A DNA stretch of 61,879 bases, from IMG/VR virus record IMGVR_UViG_3300032073_003536, positions 1-61,879 of that record; one strand, given 5' to 3'. Positions 31,821 through 40,240 of the stretch are shown here, piece after piece. A model generated the notes under the pieces. It ran no database searches, was not told the origin of the DNA, and saw only the letters and a program-made list of their open reading frames with translations. Position 1 is the stretch's first letter. Each line of letters opens with the position of its first letter. The translations under genes were made by a program, and so were the position numbers. This stretch comes from a virus.

Positions 31821-32651
31821 ATGACAGACTTACAGCATCCTACTGAAGCATACATACGTGATTTAGAAATTTATGACTACGTTTGGGACGATTTATCAGA
31901 TGGTCTTATAACTAATGAACATGGTTCCATAATCAAACATTATGTTGACCAATTACAATCCACAGATACTATATTACTTAGAGAACCATTAAGTGGTACA
32001 GGCAAAAGTGCAAAGTTTATTATAGACAATGCAGAAAACCCAGACAACATTCCTAACATAGTAGTACAAGATGTATTCCAAAATACATTTTTATACTGCG
32101 GTGAGTTTTGGGATATTGTAGAAGACGATGCAAGAGTGTTTCAAAATCCACAATTACCAGACGAGATCCATTATGATGAAGCAGGTGATATTATAGGTAC
32201 CACTAGAACATTCCCTAGTGGAGAATCATATTATATGGACTTAACTACTGATCCTGAATTACGGTCTCCTGAACAATTAAAAACAGTATTAAACGATTCT
32301 GCTGACGATATGAGCAGAATGGTAAATGTAAATGATGTCCAACTAGGAACATCAGATGATTCTTTTATGCCAGAAACTACTGTAATATTTCCTTTCCCTA
32401 TTAGTACAGGATATCCATCGCATGAAGCAGAAGGATTAGTTAATCAAATAATTAGTTCTCTTCGTCATACACCTGTTGGCGGAGTAGTAATTCTAATAGA
32501 TATACACTACGATCGTGTTAATAAGCAAATGTGGAGATCTATAGAACCTTTACAAGACCTTGGTTGGGTATTTGACATACAATGGCTATTAAATTCAGAA
32601 GATGACGAAACTGGTGCATGGAAAGCCGCCGCAATTAAACGAATCCAATAG
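31821..32651 (+). CDS. tandem paralogue B, unknown
   Basis: 276 aa, homologous along its length to the gene before (see shared segments there). GGVVILIDIHYDRVNKQMWR near 215-235 looks like the late strands of a class I methyltransferase fold, but no SAM motif is seen. The GTGKS string is not a complete Walker A. No RBS; ATG abuts the palindrome. Confidence 0.7.
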   Translation: MTDLQHPTEAYIRDLEIYDYVWDDLSDGLITNEHGSIIKHYVDQLQSTDTILLREPLSGTGKSAKFIIDNAENPDNIPNIVVQDVFQNTFLYCGEFWDIVEDDARVFQNPQLPDEIHYDEAGDIIGTTRTFPSGESYYMDLTTDPELRSPEQLKTVLNDSADDMSRMVNVNDVQLGTSDDSFMPETTVIFPFPISTGYPSHEAEGLVNQIISSLRHTPVGGVVILIDIHYDRVNKQMWRSIEPLQDLGWVFDIQWLLNSEDDETGAWKAAAIKRIQ

Positions 32652-32659
32652 TTTATAAT

Positions 32660-32667
32660 AATAAATA
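32660..32667 (+). promoter_or_regulatory. T4-late-like promoter box, near-leaderless geometry
   Basis: AATAAATA ends 6 nt before the ATG at 32674; no RBS between them. Confidence 0.45.
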
Positions 32668-32673
32668 GTTTTT

Positions 32674-33888
32674 ATGAAACTCGCTATCACTGGAGTGGGT
32701 ATAGTCTCGCCTTTAGGCAATACTCTCTCTGAAAACATTAAGAATCTTAAGGCATTAGAAGTTCCAATACAAGACTATAGACAACAAGGTCATTTTAGTG
32801 ATTGGATACTAGAAGTAAAAAAAGCATTTCATTGCAATTATGATGATGTAGATATTGAACATCTTATAAAGAAAAAGGATAAACGTTGGATTGATCCAAC
32901 TGTAGTATCTAGTATGATTGCAGTAGAAGAAGCAGTTAAACAAAGCGGTTTAGATTTCCCACATGACACTCCTGTAATAGTAGGAACTATTAGAGGCGGT
33001 GCTCCTAACCTAGCAAGGTACGGGCAAATACTAAATGACAAAAGACGTAAAGTACACCCACAAATACTATTAAGTAGTTCACATGAGTACGTTAGCAACC
33101 ATATAAGCAGTCATTACAAGTGGCATGGGCCAAGTATGGGTACTAGCGGAACATGTATTAGCGGTGTACAAGCATTGGATATAGCAAAGAAATATATGAT
33201 TACTGAAGGTTATACCTGTGCTATTGTTGGCGGAACAGATTTTATGACAAGTTCTATGAGTACTATATACTTCCAACTGTTAGGTGCTATTAGCCAAACA
33301 GGAAAAAGTGTACCTTGGGACGAAAGTCGAGATGGTTTTGTTATGGGAGAAGGTAGTGTTTACCTAGTAGTAGAACCATTAGAGTTGGCCCGTAAGAGAG
33401 GGGCAAACATTAGGTGGGTAGTTGACGGTCTCGGGATAGCGAACGATGGGGCTCACCCTACTCAACCTGACCTTGAAGGCACTGGTGCCAGAATTGCTAT
33501 AGATAAGGCTTTATCACAAGCAGGCACTAGTGCTGGAGATTATAATGTATTAAATGCACATGCCACAAGCACACCATTTGGTGATCCTGTAGAGTATAAC
33601 GTGTTGAAAGATTACTTTCCAGAGCAAAGTTATTTGTACGGTAACAAAGGACAAATAGGCCATTTAATGGGTGCAAGTGGATTAGCAGAAGTTGTATTAG
33701 GTGCAGAAGCAATGGTAGACGGATTTGTTCCAGCAAACGCCGGCTTAGAAAAACCTTTTACAGATGACAACTATTTTAATTTATTAACACAACCAACAGA
33801 GGAGTCGTACACCAGAATGTTTAAAACATCTTTTGGATTTGGTGGAAGAAGTGCGGCAGTGAGTATAGTAGATGAAAGAGAAATTTAA
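32674..33888 (+). CDS. beta-ketoacyl-ACP synthase (KAS I/II-like)
   Basis: 404 aa thiolase-fold condensing enzyme. GVGIVSPLGN start; nucleophile Cys161 in GTSGTCISGVQALDI; His296 in NAHATSTPFGD; Lys325 and His330 in GNKGQIGHLMGASG; GFGGRSA at the C-terminus. The C-H-H triad and Lys are intact, so it should catalyse Claisen condensation in fatty-acid or polyketide-like synthesis, using host ACP. Length equals FabF. No other fatty-acid gene is nearby. Such a gene is rare in phages as far as I know. Overlaps the deaminase by 17 nt. Confidence 0.93.
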   Translation: MKLAITGVGIVSPLGNTLSENIKNLKALEVPIQDYRQQGHFSDWILEVKKAFHCNYDDVDIEHLIKKKDKRWIDPTVVSSMIAVEEAVKQSGLDFPHDTPVIVGTIRGGAPNLARYGQILNDKRRKVHPQILLSSSHEYVSNHISSHYKWHGPSMGTSGTCISGVQALDIAKKYMITEGYTCAIVGGTDFMTSSMSTIYFQLLGAISQTGKSVPWDESRDGFVMGEGSVYLVVEPLELARKRGANIRWVVDGLGIANDGAHPTQPDLEGTGARIAIDKALSQAGTSAGDYNVLNAHATSTPFGDPVEYNVLKDYFPEQSYLYGNKGQIGHLMGASGLAEVVLGAEAMVDGFVPANAGLEKPFTDDNYFNLLTQPTEESYTRMFKTSFGFGGRSAAVSIVDEREI

Positions 33889-34375
33889 AAAAGCATTCAT
33901 GGATTGTGCAGAGAGATTTGCACAATTAAGTACTGCCAAACGTGCTCAGGTAGGTGCAATCATTGTAAAAGATAATCGTATTATTAGTATTGGTTACAAT
34001 GGTATGCCGAGTGGTTGGACTAATGATTGCGAAACAACTGTAACTTGGAATGATGTTCCTCACATGCGTAGAGAATACGAAGAATCAGGTGCAACATTTC
34101 ATGAATCTCCACACGGTAGTACATGGAGTAAACTAAAAACAAAAGACGAAGTATTACATGCAGAAACAAATGCAATAGCCAAAGTTGCACAAAGTAATGA
34201 TAATTGCAAAGATGCTACACTATTTTGTACACATGAGCCTTGTATACAATGTGCTAAATTAATATTTCAATCAGGTATTACAACTGTATATTACAAACAT
34301 TCATATGATGCCGCAGTTGGTAGAGGAAGAGAATTTTTAGATAGAAGTGGGTGTACTGTGGAACAAATGTCGTGA
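33872..34375 (+). CDS. dCMP/deoxycytidylate deaminase
   Basis: 167 aa. Zinc site: HAETNAI (catalytic Glu) and EPCIQCAK; AQVGAIIVKDNRIISIGYNG is the family start, with an inserted segment (residues 50-85) carrying extra Cys/His as in T4 gpcd. Converts dCMP to dUMP for thymidylate supply. Good length for the T4-type enzyme. Confidence 0.93.
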   Translation: MKEKFKKAFMDCAERFAQLSTAKRAQVGAIIVKDNRIISIGYNGMPSGWTNDCETTVTWNDVPHMRREYEESGATFHESPHGSTWSKLKTKDEVLHAETNAIAKVAQSNDNCKDATLFCTHEPCIQCAKLIFQSGITTVYYKHSYDAAVGRGREFLDRSGCTVEQMS

Positions 34376-35304
34376 AAGTAGAAAAGTTAAATGCAGGAAT
34401 ATTAATAGACTGTGATATAAGTAATTTAACAGAACAAGACTACCAAGACATTAACGAATTATACCTAGACAAGTTATTAATAACATTTAAAAATCAACCC
34501 TTCCAAACAATTCCTTTTGCAAAACTTATAAACAAAATGGGTTCCTTTGCAAATTGGAATCAAATGCTATGGAAACAAGATGGCACAAACCTTGCTAAAC
34601 AAGAATATGTAGATCCAGCAACATTTAATGGTGCTGACAATGATTACCCATTACAACGTGTTACAGGTGAAAAAACAGATAAAGGATTAGCAACAGGTAT
34701 ATTTGGTAACGGTGAATTAGATTGGCATAGTAATATGAATGGTGATATGGATCGTGCTAGAGGAGTAGCATTACAAGGTGCATGGCATAGTGAGAATACA
34801 CATACTGCATTTATGGATACTGTAAAAGCATATGATGATATGAGTGACGAGCTAAAACAACGTTGCGAGGGTGTAATAGGACATTATGAATATGCTCCTG
34901 AAAATTGGGCAAAAGGTGTTCCTACTCCACAACTGCAATTAATGAAAGGCTTTGGAATGGTAGACCATAGATATACTATGCCTTTAGTTAATGAAGGCTT
35001 CAATGGTAAGAAAGGATTATACTTTCATTTTCATAATAATTGTAAATTTAGACAAGATAAAGAATTAAAACAAGTTCTAATGGATCATTGTTTTCAAGAT
35101 AAGTACATATACAATCATAAATGGAATCCAGGCGATATAGTTATAAGTGACCAAGTACTTACACTACACAAAAGAGTAGAGTGGGAACCAGAGATTATAG
35201 CAAAACGTGTTCTACACAGAATAACATTCCATTATGACAACATGATAGAAGATTATTTTAACAAATATACCAAAATAAAAGAGTCAAATACACTAGAATA
35301 TTAG
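34372..35304 (+). CDS. TauD/TfdA-like 2-oxoglutarate dioxygenase
   Basis: 310 aa from GTG 34372 (overlapping the deaminase stop). LDWHSNMNGD near 118 is where the Fe-binding HxD lies; here it reads H-S-N. The distal GDIVISDQVLTLHKR and RVLHRITFHY supply the second His and the 2OG Arg. The double-stranded beta-helix appears complete. Asn in place of Asp may change or reduce activity; I recall HSN-type phage relatives, so it may be typical for them. Substrate unknown. Confidence 0.75.
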   Translation: MKVEKLNAGILIDCDISNLTEQDYQDINELYLDKLLITFKNQPFQTIPFAKLINKMGSFANWNQMLWKQDGTNLAKQEYVDPATFNGADNDYPLQRVTGEKTDKGLATGIFGNGELDWHSNMNGDMDRARGVALQGAWHSENTHTAFMDTVKAYDDMSDELKQRCEGVIGHYEYAPENWAKGVPTPQLQLMKGFGMVDHRYTMPLVNEGFNGKKGLYFHFHNNCKFRQDKELKQVLMDHCFQDKYIYNHKWNPGDIVISDQVLTLHKRVEWEPEIIAKRVLHRITFHYDNMIEDYFNKYTKIKESNTLEY

Positions 35305-35333
35305 TTGACTTTTACAACCAAAGGTACTATAAT
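35305..35333 (+). promoter_or_regulatory. sigma70-like promoter
   Basis: TTGACT (35305-35310), 17-nt spacer, TATAAT (35328-35333), beginning right after the previous stop codon; the next ATG is only 6 nt after the -10 box. Confidence 0.75.
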
Positions 35334-35339
35334 ACTAAC

Positions 35340-35585
35340 ATGGTAAAAAAATCTAAAACACAAATGACTAAAGCAGAGTTAATAGAACTATGCTATGAGT
35401 ATGAGTCAGTAATTAAAGATCTTAAAGACGCAGTAACCAATCTAGAAAATGACAGAATTGGATTAGATACAATAGTTGCTGACAACGACACTAGTTTCTT
35501 AATATCAGGCATGAATGCTAGGATTAAAAAATTAGAAGATAAAATTTTAGAGCTCGGGCAAAGTGAAAGGAAAGAGTATGAGTAA
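35340..35585 (+). CDS. small coiled-coil protein
   Basis: 81 aa. Heptad-like LIELCYEYESVIKDLKDAVT then NLENDRIG, and a second helix. No RBS and ATG 6 nt behind a -10 box, so the leader is minimal. Function unknown. Confidence 0.65.
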   Translation: MVKKSKTQMTKAELIELCYEYESVIKDLKDAVTNLENDRIGLDTIVADNDTSFLISGMNARIKKLEDKILELGQSERKEYE

Positions 35586-35961
35586 TTTAGTATTCGTTTA
35601 CGGGTCACTAAAAAGTGGCGGCATGGTAAGAGGATTGGATGGATTCCCTGGAGCAACTATCGTAGGTAAAGCAAAGACAACATATCCAGATTATAATATG
35701 TTAGACTTAGGAAGTTTTCCTGCTGTAGTCAAAGGAGAGAAATATATTCAAGGTGAAGTTTGGGAAGTAGATGACACAACTTTTCAAGAACTTGATATGA
35801 TAGAAGGCTATCCTGAATTTTACAAAAGAGTTAAAACAGAAACAACACAAGGTAGAGCATGGATGTACTTCTTAGAAAGTGACCAATACCGTTCATTAAT
35901 GCATCCTGAGTCTGATAACATAGACTTGGATGGTGACACACTAATTTGGAAAACAAAATGA
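35578..35961 (+). CDS. gamma-glutamylcyclotransferase-like (AIG2/GGACT) protein
   Basis: 127 aa from ATG 35578 (AAGGA upstream). The BtrG/AIG2 motif FVYGSLKSGG begins the protein; catalytic Glu is expected in the ELDMIEGYPEFYKR segment (about 78-92). Family members cleave gamma-glutamyl-amino acids or act on glutathione degradation products. Could touch host glutathione (inference). Overlaps both neighbours. Confidence 0.87.
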   Translation: MSNLVFVYGSLKSGGMVRGLDGFPGATIVGKAKTTYPDYNMLDLGSFPAVVKGEKYIQGEVWEVDDTTFQELDMIEGYPEFYKRVKTETTQGRAWMYFLESDQYRSLMHPESDNIDLDGDTLIWKTK

Positions 35962-36275
35962 AACCAGAAACAACACAACTAGTTGCACTAGTAGAACATA
36001 TCAGACATTGGCATCATGCAAGAAATTTAATTGAAGGTGCTACCGATAAGGATCAACTAGCAAAACTTATACAAGAAATGGGCGAACTGTCTGACAATAT
36101 TTGTAAAGGCAAAGATATTAGAGATGATATCGGCGACATGATTGTAGTTTTGATTAACATTGCGGAACGCAATAATGTTTCGTTAACAGAATGCTTAGAC
36201 CAAGCATGGAACGACATCAAGGATCGTAAAGGAAAGATGGTCGACGGCATCTTTATTAAAGAAGGAGACGACTAA
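35958..36275 (+). CDS. MazG-like nucleotide pyrophosphohydrolase
   Basis: 105 aa. LIQEMGELSDNI and IRDDIGDMIVVLINIAE give the ExxE...ExxD-type metal site of the all-alpha NTP-PPase fold, and the single domain length fits phage MazG. Hydrolyses (d)NTPs, possibly house-cleaning or ppGpp-related. ATGA overlap with the cyclotransferase. Confidence 0.85.
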   Translation: MKPETTQLVALVEHIRHWHHARNLIEGATDKDQLAKLIQEMGELSDNICKGKDIRDDIGDMIVVLINIAERNNVSLTECLDQAWNDIKDRKGKMVDGIFIKEGDD

Positions 36276-36276
36276 A

Positions 36277-36444
36277 ATGGGTATGCTAGAAACAGTGACA
36301 CAAAAAATTAAAGAAGCAGTTTGGTGGCACGAAGACATGGTAGAAGATTTTGCAGAAAAATATAATTTAAGTATATATCAAGCATCTTGGATAAGTTTTA
36401 TAAAAGGTGTAATTGTAGTATTATTCCTGCAATGGTTATTCTAA
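36277..36444 (+). CDS. 55-aa protein with C-terminal TM helix
   Basis: Good RBS (AAGGAG). Soluble N-terminal half (KIKEAVWWHEDMVEDFAEKY), then one hydrophobic helix (FIKGVIVVLFLQWLF). No family recognised. Confidence 0.65.
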   Translation: MGMLETVTQKIKEAVWWHEDMVEDFAEKYNLSIYQASWISFIKGVIVVLFLQWLF

Positions 36445-36472
36445 ACTTTTTACTTACATAAGGAATCGCATA

Positions 36473-37591
36473 ATGCGTATTGAAGAAGACATTAAACTAG
36501 ATTACAATGACGTTTTACTTAGACCCAAACGTAGTACAATGGGTAGCCGTAAAGAAGTAGATTTACAAAGACAATTTACTTTTATGAACAGTAAAAAAAC
36601 ATTTAACGGTATTCCAATTATTGCCAGTAACATGCATGGAGTTGGAACATTTAGAATGGCAGAAGAACTTATTAAAGTTCCAATGTTTACCACGTTATGC
36701 AAAGATTATCAAACAGCAGACATTTGGGATTGGTTAAGTAATCATGTACATAAGCCAGACTTATGTAACCTAACAGCGGTGTGTACGGGCATCACAGACG
36801 TTGATAACGAGCGTATCGAAGCAACACTTAAACTATGCAGAAGCATTCAATATGTTTGCATTGATGTAGCAAATGGTTACAGTGAAAGATTTTTAGATTA
36901 TGTAGCACGTTTTAGAGACAAGCACCCGGACATTACAATTATAGCAGGTAATGTTGTAACAGGTGATATCACAGAGGAGTTACTCCTCAAAGGAGCAGAC
37001 ATTGTTAAAGTTGGCATTGGGCCTGGTAGTGTTTGTACTACTAGGATTAAGACTGGCATTGGATATCCGCAACTATCAGCCGTTATGGAATGTGCCGATG
37101 CCGCTCATGGTCTTGGCGGACACATCATTGCTGATGGCGGTTGTGCAAGTGCTGGAGATGTAGTTAAAGCATTTGCCGGTGGAGCCGACTTTGTACAACT
37201 AGGAGGTTTACTAGCAGGTACAGATGAAGGTGGCGGTGATGTAATAACAAAATCCTATATAACAAACGAACAACAAGAAAGCACTTCAGCAGGTGTTGGC
37301 AAAAGAGTACAAAAAAGTTATGTAGAATTTTATGGTAATAGTACCACAATAGCACAGGAGGATTTCGGTGGCGTACAAGAGCATAGAACAAGTGAAGGTA
37401 GAATTGTCCAAGTTCCTTATAGAGGTGCAGTTAAGTCCGCAGTTGGGGATATACTTGGAGGCTTGCGTAGTGGTTGCACTTATGTTGGTGCTCACTCTTT
37501 AAAAGAACTTAGTAAGCGAACAACATTTGTAAAAGTAAACGGTGGAAGAACTTATAACAATACGTTCGAACAATTAACAGTAGGTGAATGA
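36473..37591 (+). CDS. guaC: GMP reductase (IMPDH/GMPR family)
   Basis: 372 aa TIM barrel. KLDYNDVLLRPKRST start, VGIGPGSVCTTRIKTG with catalytic Cys188, YPQLSAV, HIIADGGCASAGDVVKAFA and VPYRGAVKSAVGDILGGLRS. No CBS domains and the CTTR.KTG.GYPQ context favour GMP reductase (GMP to IMP with NADPH) over IMP dehydrogenase. It would recycle guanine nucleotides toward adenine, which suits an AT-rich genome (inference). AAGGA RBS. Confidence 0.88.
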   Translation: MRIEEDIKLDYNDVLLRPKRSTMGSRKEVDLQRQFTFMNSKKTFNGIPIIASNMHGVGTFRMAEELIKVPMFTTLCKDYQTADIWDWLSNHVHKPDLCNLTAVCTGITDVDNERIEATLKLCRSIQYVCIDVANGYSERFLDYVARFRDKHPDITIIAGNVVTGDITEELLLKGADIVKVGIGPGSVCTTRIKTGIGYPQLSAVMECADAAHGLGGHIIADGGCASAGDVVKAFAGGADFVQLGGLLAGTDEGGGDVITKSYITNEQQESTSAGVGKRVQKSYVEFYGNSTTIAQEDFGGVQEHRTSEGRIVQVPYRGAVKSAVGDILGGLRSGCTYVGAHSLKELSKRTTFVKVNGGRTYNNTFEQLTVGE

Positions 37592-38190
37592 AATATTTGA
37601 TTAAAACACCTGGTAGAACAGGATCGCATTTAATAGTAGATTACATTCGTAGTAATGAAGATTTAGAATTTACTATTTTTAATGAAAAAAGTGATGCATA
37701 CAGTCCTGAAAAATATTTAACAAAAGGAATAATTTTTGACCATAGTGTTTCTATACCAAAAAACACAAAAGATGCAATACTTATAATTAGTAAACGCAAA
37801 AATATTGCACATCAATTGTTAAGTGGCTGGGTAGGAATTTTAAGAGCAACACAAGATCCAGATAAAGATTTTGAAAAAGTAAATCATTTCAACTCATTAG
37901 CATTACCAATTGGATTAGCAGAATTATATAAAGTACAAAATGAACACTACGAACACTTAAAAACTTTACCTTGGAAAGCAATACACGAATTTTATATGGA
38001 AGATTTTTTAGAAGATCCTAGTGTATTGTGTAGTATTAATAATGGTAAAGCACCAAACGATTGGAAACATGCAGAAGAATATGGGCCTGAAAATTCAGGT
38101 TTAGCAATAAATTATAAGGAATTTTTTAATATGCCGATAGATGCACATTTGCATATAAAACAAATATGCGGGGAGATAGGAATAAAATGA
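37588..38190 (+). CDS. sulfotransferase-like P-loop protein
   Basis: 200 aa. The N-terminus YLIKTPGRTGSHLIVDYIRS resembles the 5' PAPS loop (P-x-x-(S/T)GS) of sulfotransferases. The remainder is poorly matched, with IPKNTKDAILIISKRKNIAH perhaps the 3'-phosphate loop. Putative transfer of sulfate to sugars or lipids; only moderate confidence. Confidence 0.6.
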   Translation: MKYLIKTPGRTGSHLIVDYIRSNEDLEFTIFNEKSDAYSPEKYLTKGIIFDHSVSIPKNTKDAILIISKRKNIAHQLLSGWVGILRATQDPDKDFEKVNHFNSLALPIGLAELYKVQNEHYEHLKTLPWKAIHEFYMEDFLEDPSVLCSINNGKAPNDWKHAEEYGPENSGLAINYKEFFNMPIDAHLHIKQICGEIGIK

Positions 38191-38396
38191 AATACAGTAT
38201 AACAGTACCAATGCCACATGGAGACAGTTTAAAAGCAATGGGGCAAACATCTATTCTTTCTGACCTAACATTAATAGTTAATGACGGTTGGGCAACATTT
38301 ATAGGTGAGGCAAATACTCCAGAAGAGTTCGAGCAGGACTTGATAGATTCAATAGACGGAGTACCGACAGGAGTTAAAGCCGTTGAAGTCTGGTGA
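38187..38396 (+). CDS. hypothetical protein
   Basis: 69 aa from ATG 38187 (ATGA overlap, GGGGAGATAGG upstream). MKYSITVPMPHGD then a beta-rich GWATFIGEANTPEEF. No family recognised. Confidence 0.65.
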   Translation: MKYSITVPMPHGDSLKAMGQTSILSDLTLIVNDGWATFIGEANTPEEFEQDLIDSIDGVPTGVKAVEVW

Positions 38397-38658
38397 TGAA
38401 CATAATGAAAGACAATACTACAGTAGTAAGACAGGCATGATTATACCAGATAGTAAAAAAGCAGAACATATCATATGGGAATTAAAACATGAAATGTCTA
38501 ATCCCCGCAATGATGGTTGGACTGGTTCAGATATGAAAAAAAGATTATGGGATATAAAAATGGCAGTAGATAAAGCATTAATAAATGCTCCAGAATATAC
38601 AAATGATCCTCCTTATGAAGATATATACTTGATAGAAAGACTAAAAGGTAAAGTATGA
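38383..38658 (+). CDS. hypothetical protein
   Basis: 91 aa from TTG 38383 with GGAG upstream; an ATG at 38437 is the alternative. Charged, helical (ELKHEMSNPRNDGW). No family recognised. Confidence 0.55.
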   Translation: MKSGDEHNERQYYSSKTGMIIPDSKKAEHIIWELKHEMSNPRNDGWTGSDMKKRLWDIKMAVDKALINAPEYTNDPPYEDIYLIERLKGKV

Positions 38659-39440
38659 AATTAGGTATTATTGGTAAAGGATTTGTAGGCTCAGCAGTAG
38701 CACATGGCTTTGACAAAGACTGTGAACAAGTTATAGTAGATCCTAAATATACCGATAATGAAATAACAGATGTATTAGATTGTAAATTAGTATTTGTTTG
38801 TGTACCAACACCACCTAACGAAGATGGCAGTATAAATGTAGACATAGTTCATGATGTTTTAATAGAATTATCTATGCGAGATTACAAGGGTGTTGTAGTT
38901 GTAAAAAGTACAATTATACCAGATTACTTACATGAATTTAAAAAAGAGTTTGATTTAAAAATAGTTTACAATCCAGAGTTTCTTACAGAATCAAATGCAA
39001 ATGAAGACTTTAAAAATCCTCCCTTCCAAGTATTTGGAGGCAAGTGGAGAGATTGTGAAGTTGTTGAAAAAGCATATCTTAGACACAGTTCAGTTAGAAT
39101 TGTACCTACATTTAAAGTAGACTTAACCACAGCAAGTCTTTTAAAATACACAATTAACAGTTGGTTAGCAACTAAAGTAACATTCTTTAACGAATTAAAA
39201 CAACTACATGAACTAGGAAGTAGTATGGTAAGTTGGGAACAATTTACAGACATGTTAAGTAGAGATGACCGTATAGGCAATAGCCATATGAAAGTACCTG
39301 GCCCGGATGGAGAGCCTGGATTTGGAGGACATTGTTTCCCTAAAGACACAGAAGCATTACTACACTATGCAAATAACAAAAATATCAAGATGAGTGTATT
39401 GCGTAAAGCAGTACAGACCAACAAAAAACTCCGAGATTAA
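38655..39440 (+). CDS. UDP-glucose/GDP-mannose dehydrogenase, short form
   Basis: 261 aa. Rossmann start KLGIIGKGFVGSAVAHGF, KSTIIPDYL, YNPEFLTESNA and the catalytic Cys in FGGHCFPKDTEAL. Family enzymes are ~390-450 aa; this one stops right after the central domain, without the C-terminal UDP-binding domain. Since the stop is followed by a promoter and there is no frameshifted remnant, it is a natural short version. Oxidises an NDP-sugar or a different substrate (unknown). Confidence 0.85.
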   Translation: MKLGIIGKGFVGSAVAHGFDKDCEQVIVDPKYTDNEITDVLDCKLVFVCVPTPPNEDGSINVDIVHDVLIELSMRDYKGVVVVKSTIIPDYLHEFKKEFDLKIVYNPEFLTESNANEDFKNPPFQVFGGKWRDCEVVEKAYLRHSSVRIVPTFKVDLTTASLLKYTINSWLATKVTFFNELKQLHELGSSMVSWEQFTDMLSRDDRIGNSHMKVPGPDGEPGFGGHCFPKDTEALLHYANNKNIKMSVLRKAVQTNKKLRD

Positions 39441-39448
39441 GATAAATA
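39441..39448 (+). promoter_or_regulatory. T4-late-like promoter box
   Basis: GATAAATA immediately after the dehydrogenase stop, 76 nt upstream of the nitroreductase. The leader has possible alternative pairings: TACGCA/TGCGTA (39459-39464, 39483-39488) and ATTGT..CTA with TAG..ACAAT (39451-39458, 39474-39483), plus GGGT/ACCC (39495-39508). Confidence 0.6.
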
Positions 39449-39524
39449 CTATTGTCTATACGCAAGACGAAACTAGATACAATGCGTAATAAATGGGTTT
39501 AGACACCCTAGACGGAGAAATAAT

Positions 39525-40157
39525 ATGTTTAGAAATATGCTTAAAAAGGCAATTCACAAGAGCCAGCATGTTCAGAGAAACTGGGACCTATCACAAGAAA
39601 TTCCACAAGAAGATATAGATATCATTGCAGAGTCAGTGATTGGTGCACCTAGTAAACAGAACATCAAGTTCTTTAAGCCTTATTTTATCACAGATAGAAA
39701 AAAGATTGAAGCAATACACAGAAACACTTTGGGATTCATGATTGAAGACGGAAAGCAAGGCGGTAAAGCATTAAAGGGAGACAGGTTAACAACTAACCCT
39801 CAAACTTTAGCACAGTTACTAATTGTTTTTGTTAAAGATTGGGATAGCAAAGATGCAAAAAATAAAACTGATATTAGTTGGGACGAAGAAGTTATGGAAT
39901 ATGACATGCACCAAGCACTTGGTGTAGCGGCAGGATACTGTAACATGACATCAGCACTATTAGGCTATGGCACAGGATGTTGTAGTTGTTGTGACAAAGA
40001 TGCAATCCGAAGAATATTAGGTATTGATGAAAAACCATTACTATTAATGGGAGTTGGTATTCCTGATGGCAGTAAGCCAAGAAGAGAGCACCACTTAAAT
40101 CCAAACTTAACTTTCCCTACTAAAAGGAAAGACATCAAAGCAGAATACATTAGTTAA
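39525..40157 (+). CDS. nitroreductase-family flavoprotein
   Basis: 210 aa. ESVIGAPSKQNIKFFKPYFI is the FMN-binding start of nitroreductases; EYDMHQALGVAAGYCNMTSA and PLLLMGVGIPDG are the remaining family segments. Uses FMN and NAD(P)H. Unusual: GTGCCSCCDKDAIRR has four Cys in five residues at about 146-150. Similar genes occur in T4-like marine phages. Strong RBS (ACGGAG). Confidence 0.85.
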   Translation: MFRNMLKKAIHKSQHVQRNWDLSQEIPQEDIDIIAESVIGAPSKQNIKFFKPYFITDRKKIEAIHRNTLGFMIEDGKQGGKALKGDRLTTNPQTLAQLLIVFVKDWDSKDAKNKTDISWDEEVMEYDMHQALGVAAGYCNMTSALLGYGTGCCSCCDKDAIRRILGIDEKPLLLMGVGIPDGSKPRREHHLNPNLTFPTKRKDIKAEYIS

Positions 40158-40171
40158 TTTTGTACAAAATT

Positions 40172-40202
40172 AAAGCCAGACTTTATAGTTTGGCTTTTTT
40201 TT
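40172..40202 (+). terminator. intrinsic terminator
   Basis: AAAGCCAGACT and AGTTTGGCTTT pair (11 bp, one G-T) with a TTAT loop and a T run. Ends the nitroreductase unit. Confidence 0.92.
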
Positions 40203-40240
40203 GACTACTAAATATGTACTTTACAGGATTATGTTAAAAT

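Noticed and set aside
31985-32030. Walker A (GTGKS) in the protein at 31821
   Set aside because: The Gly five positions before GKS is missing, and the paralogue has ATGKT in a different context; no Walker B is seen.
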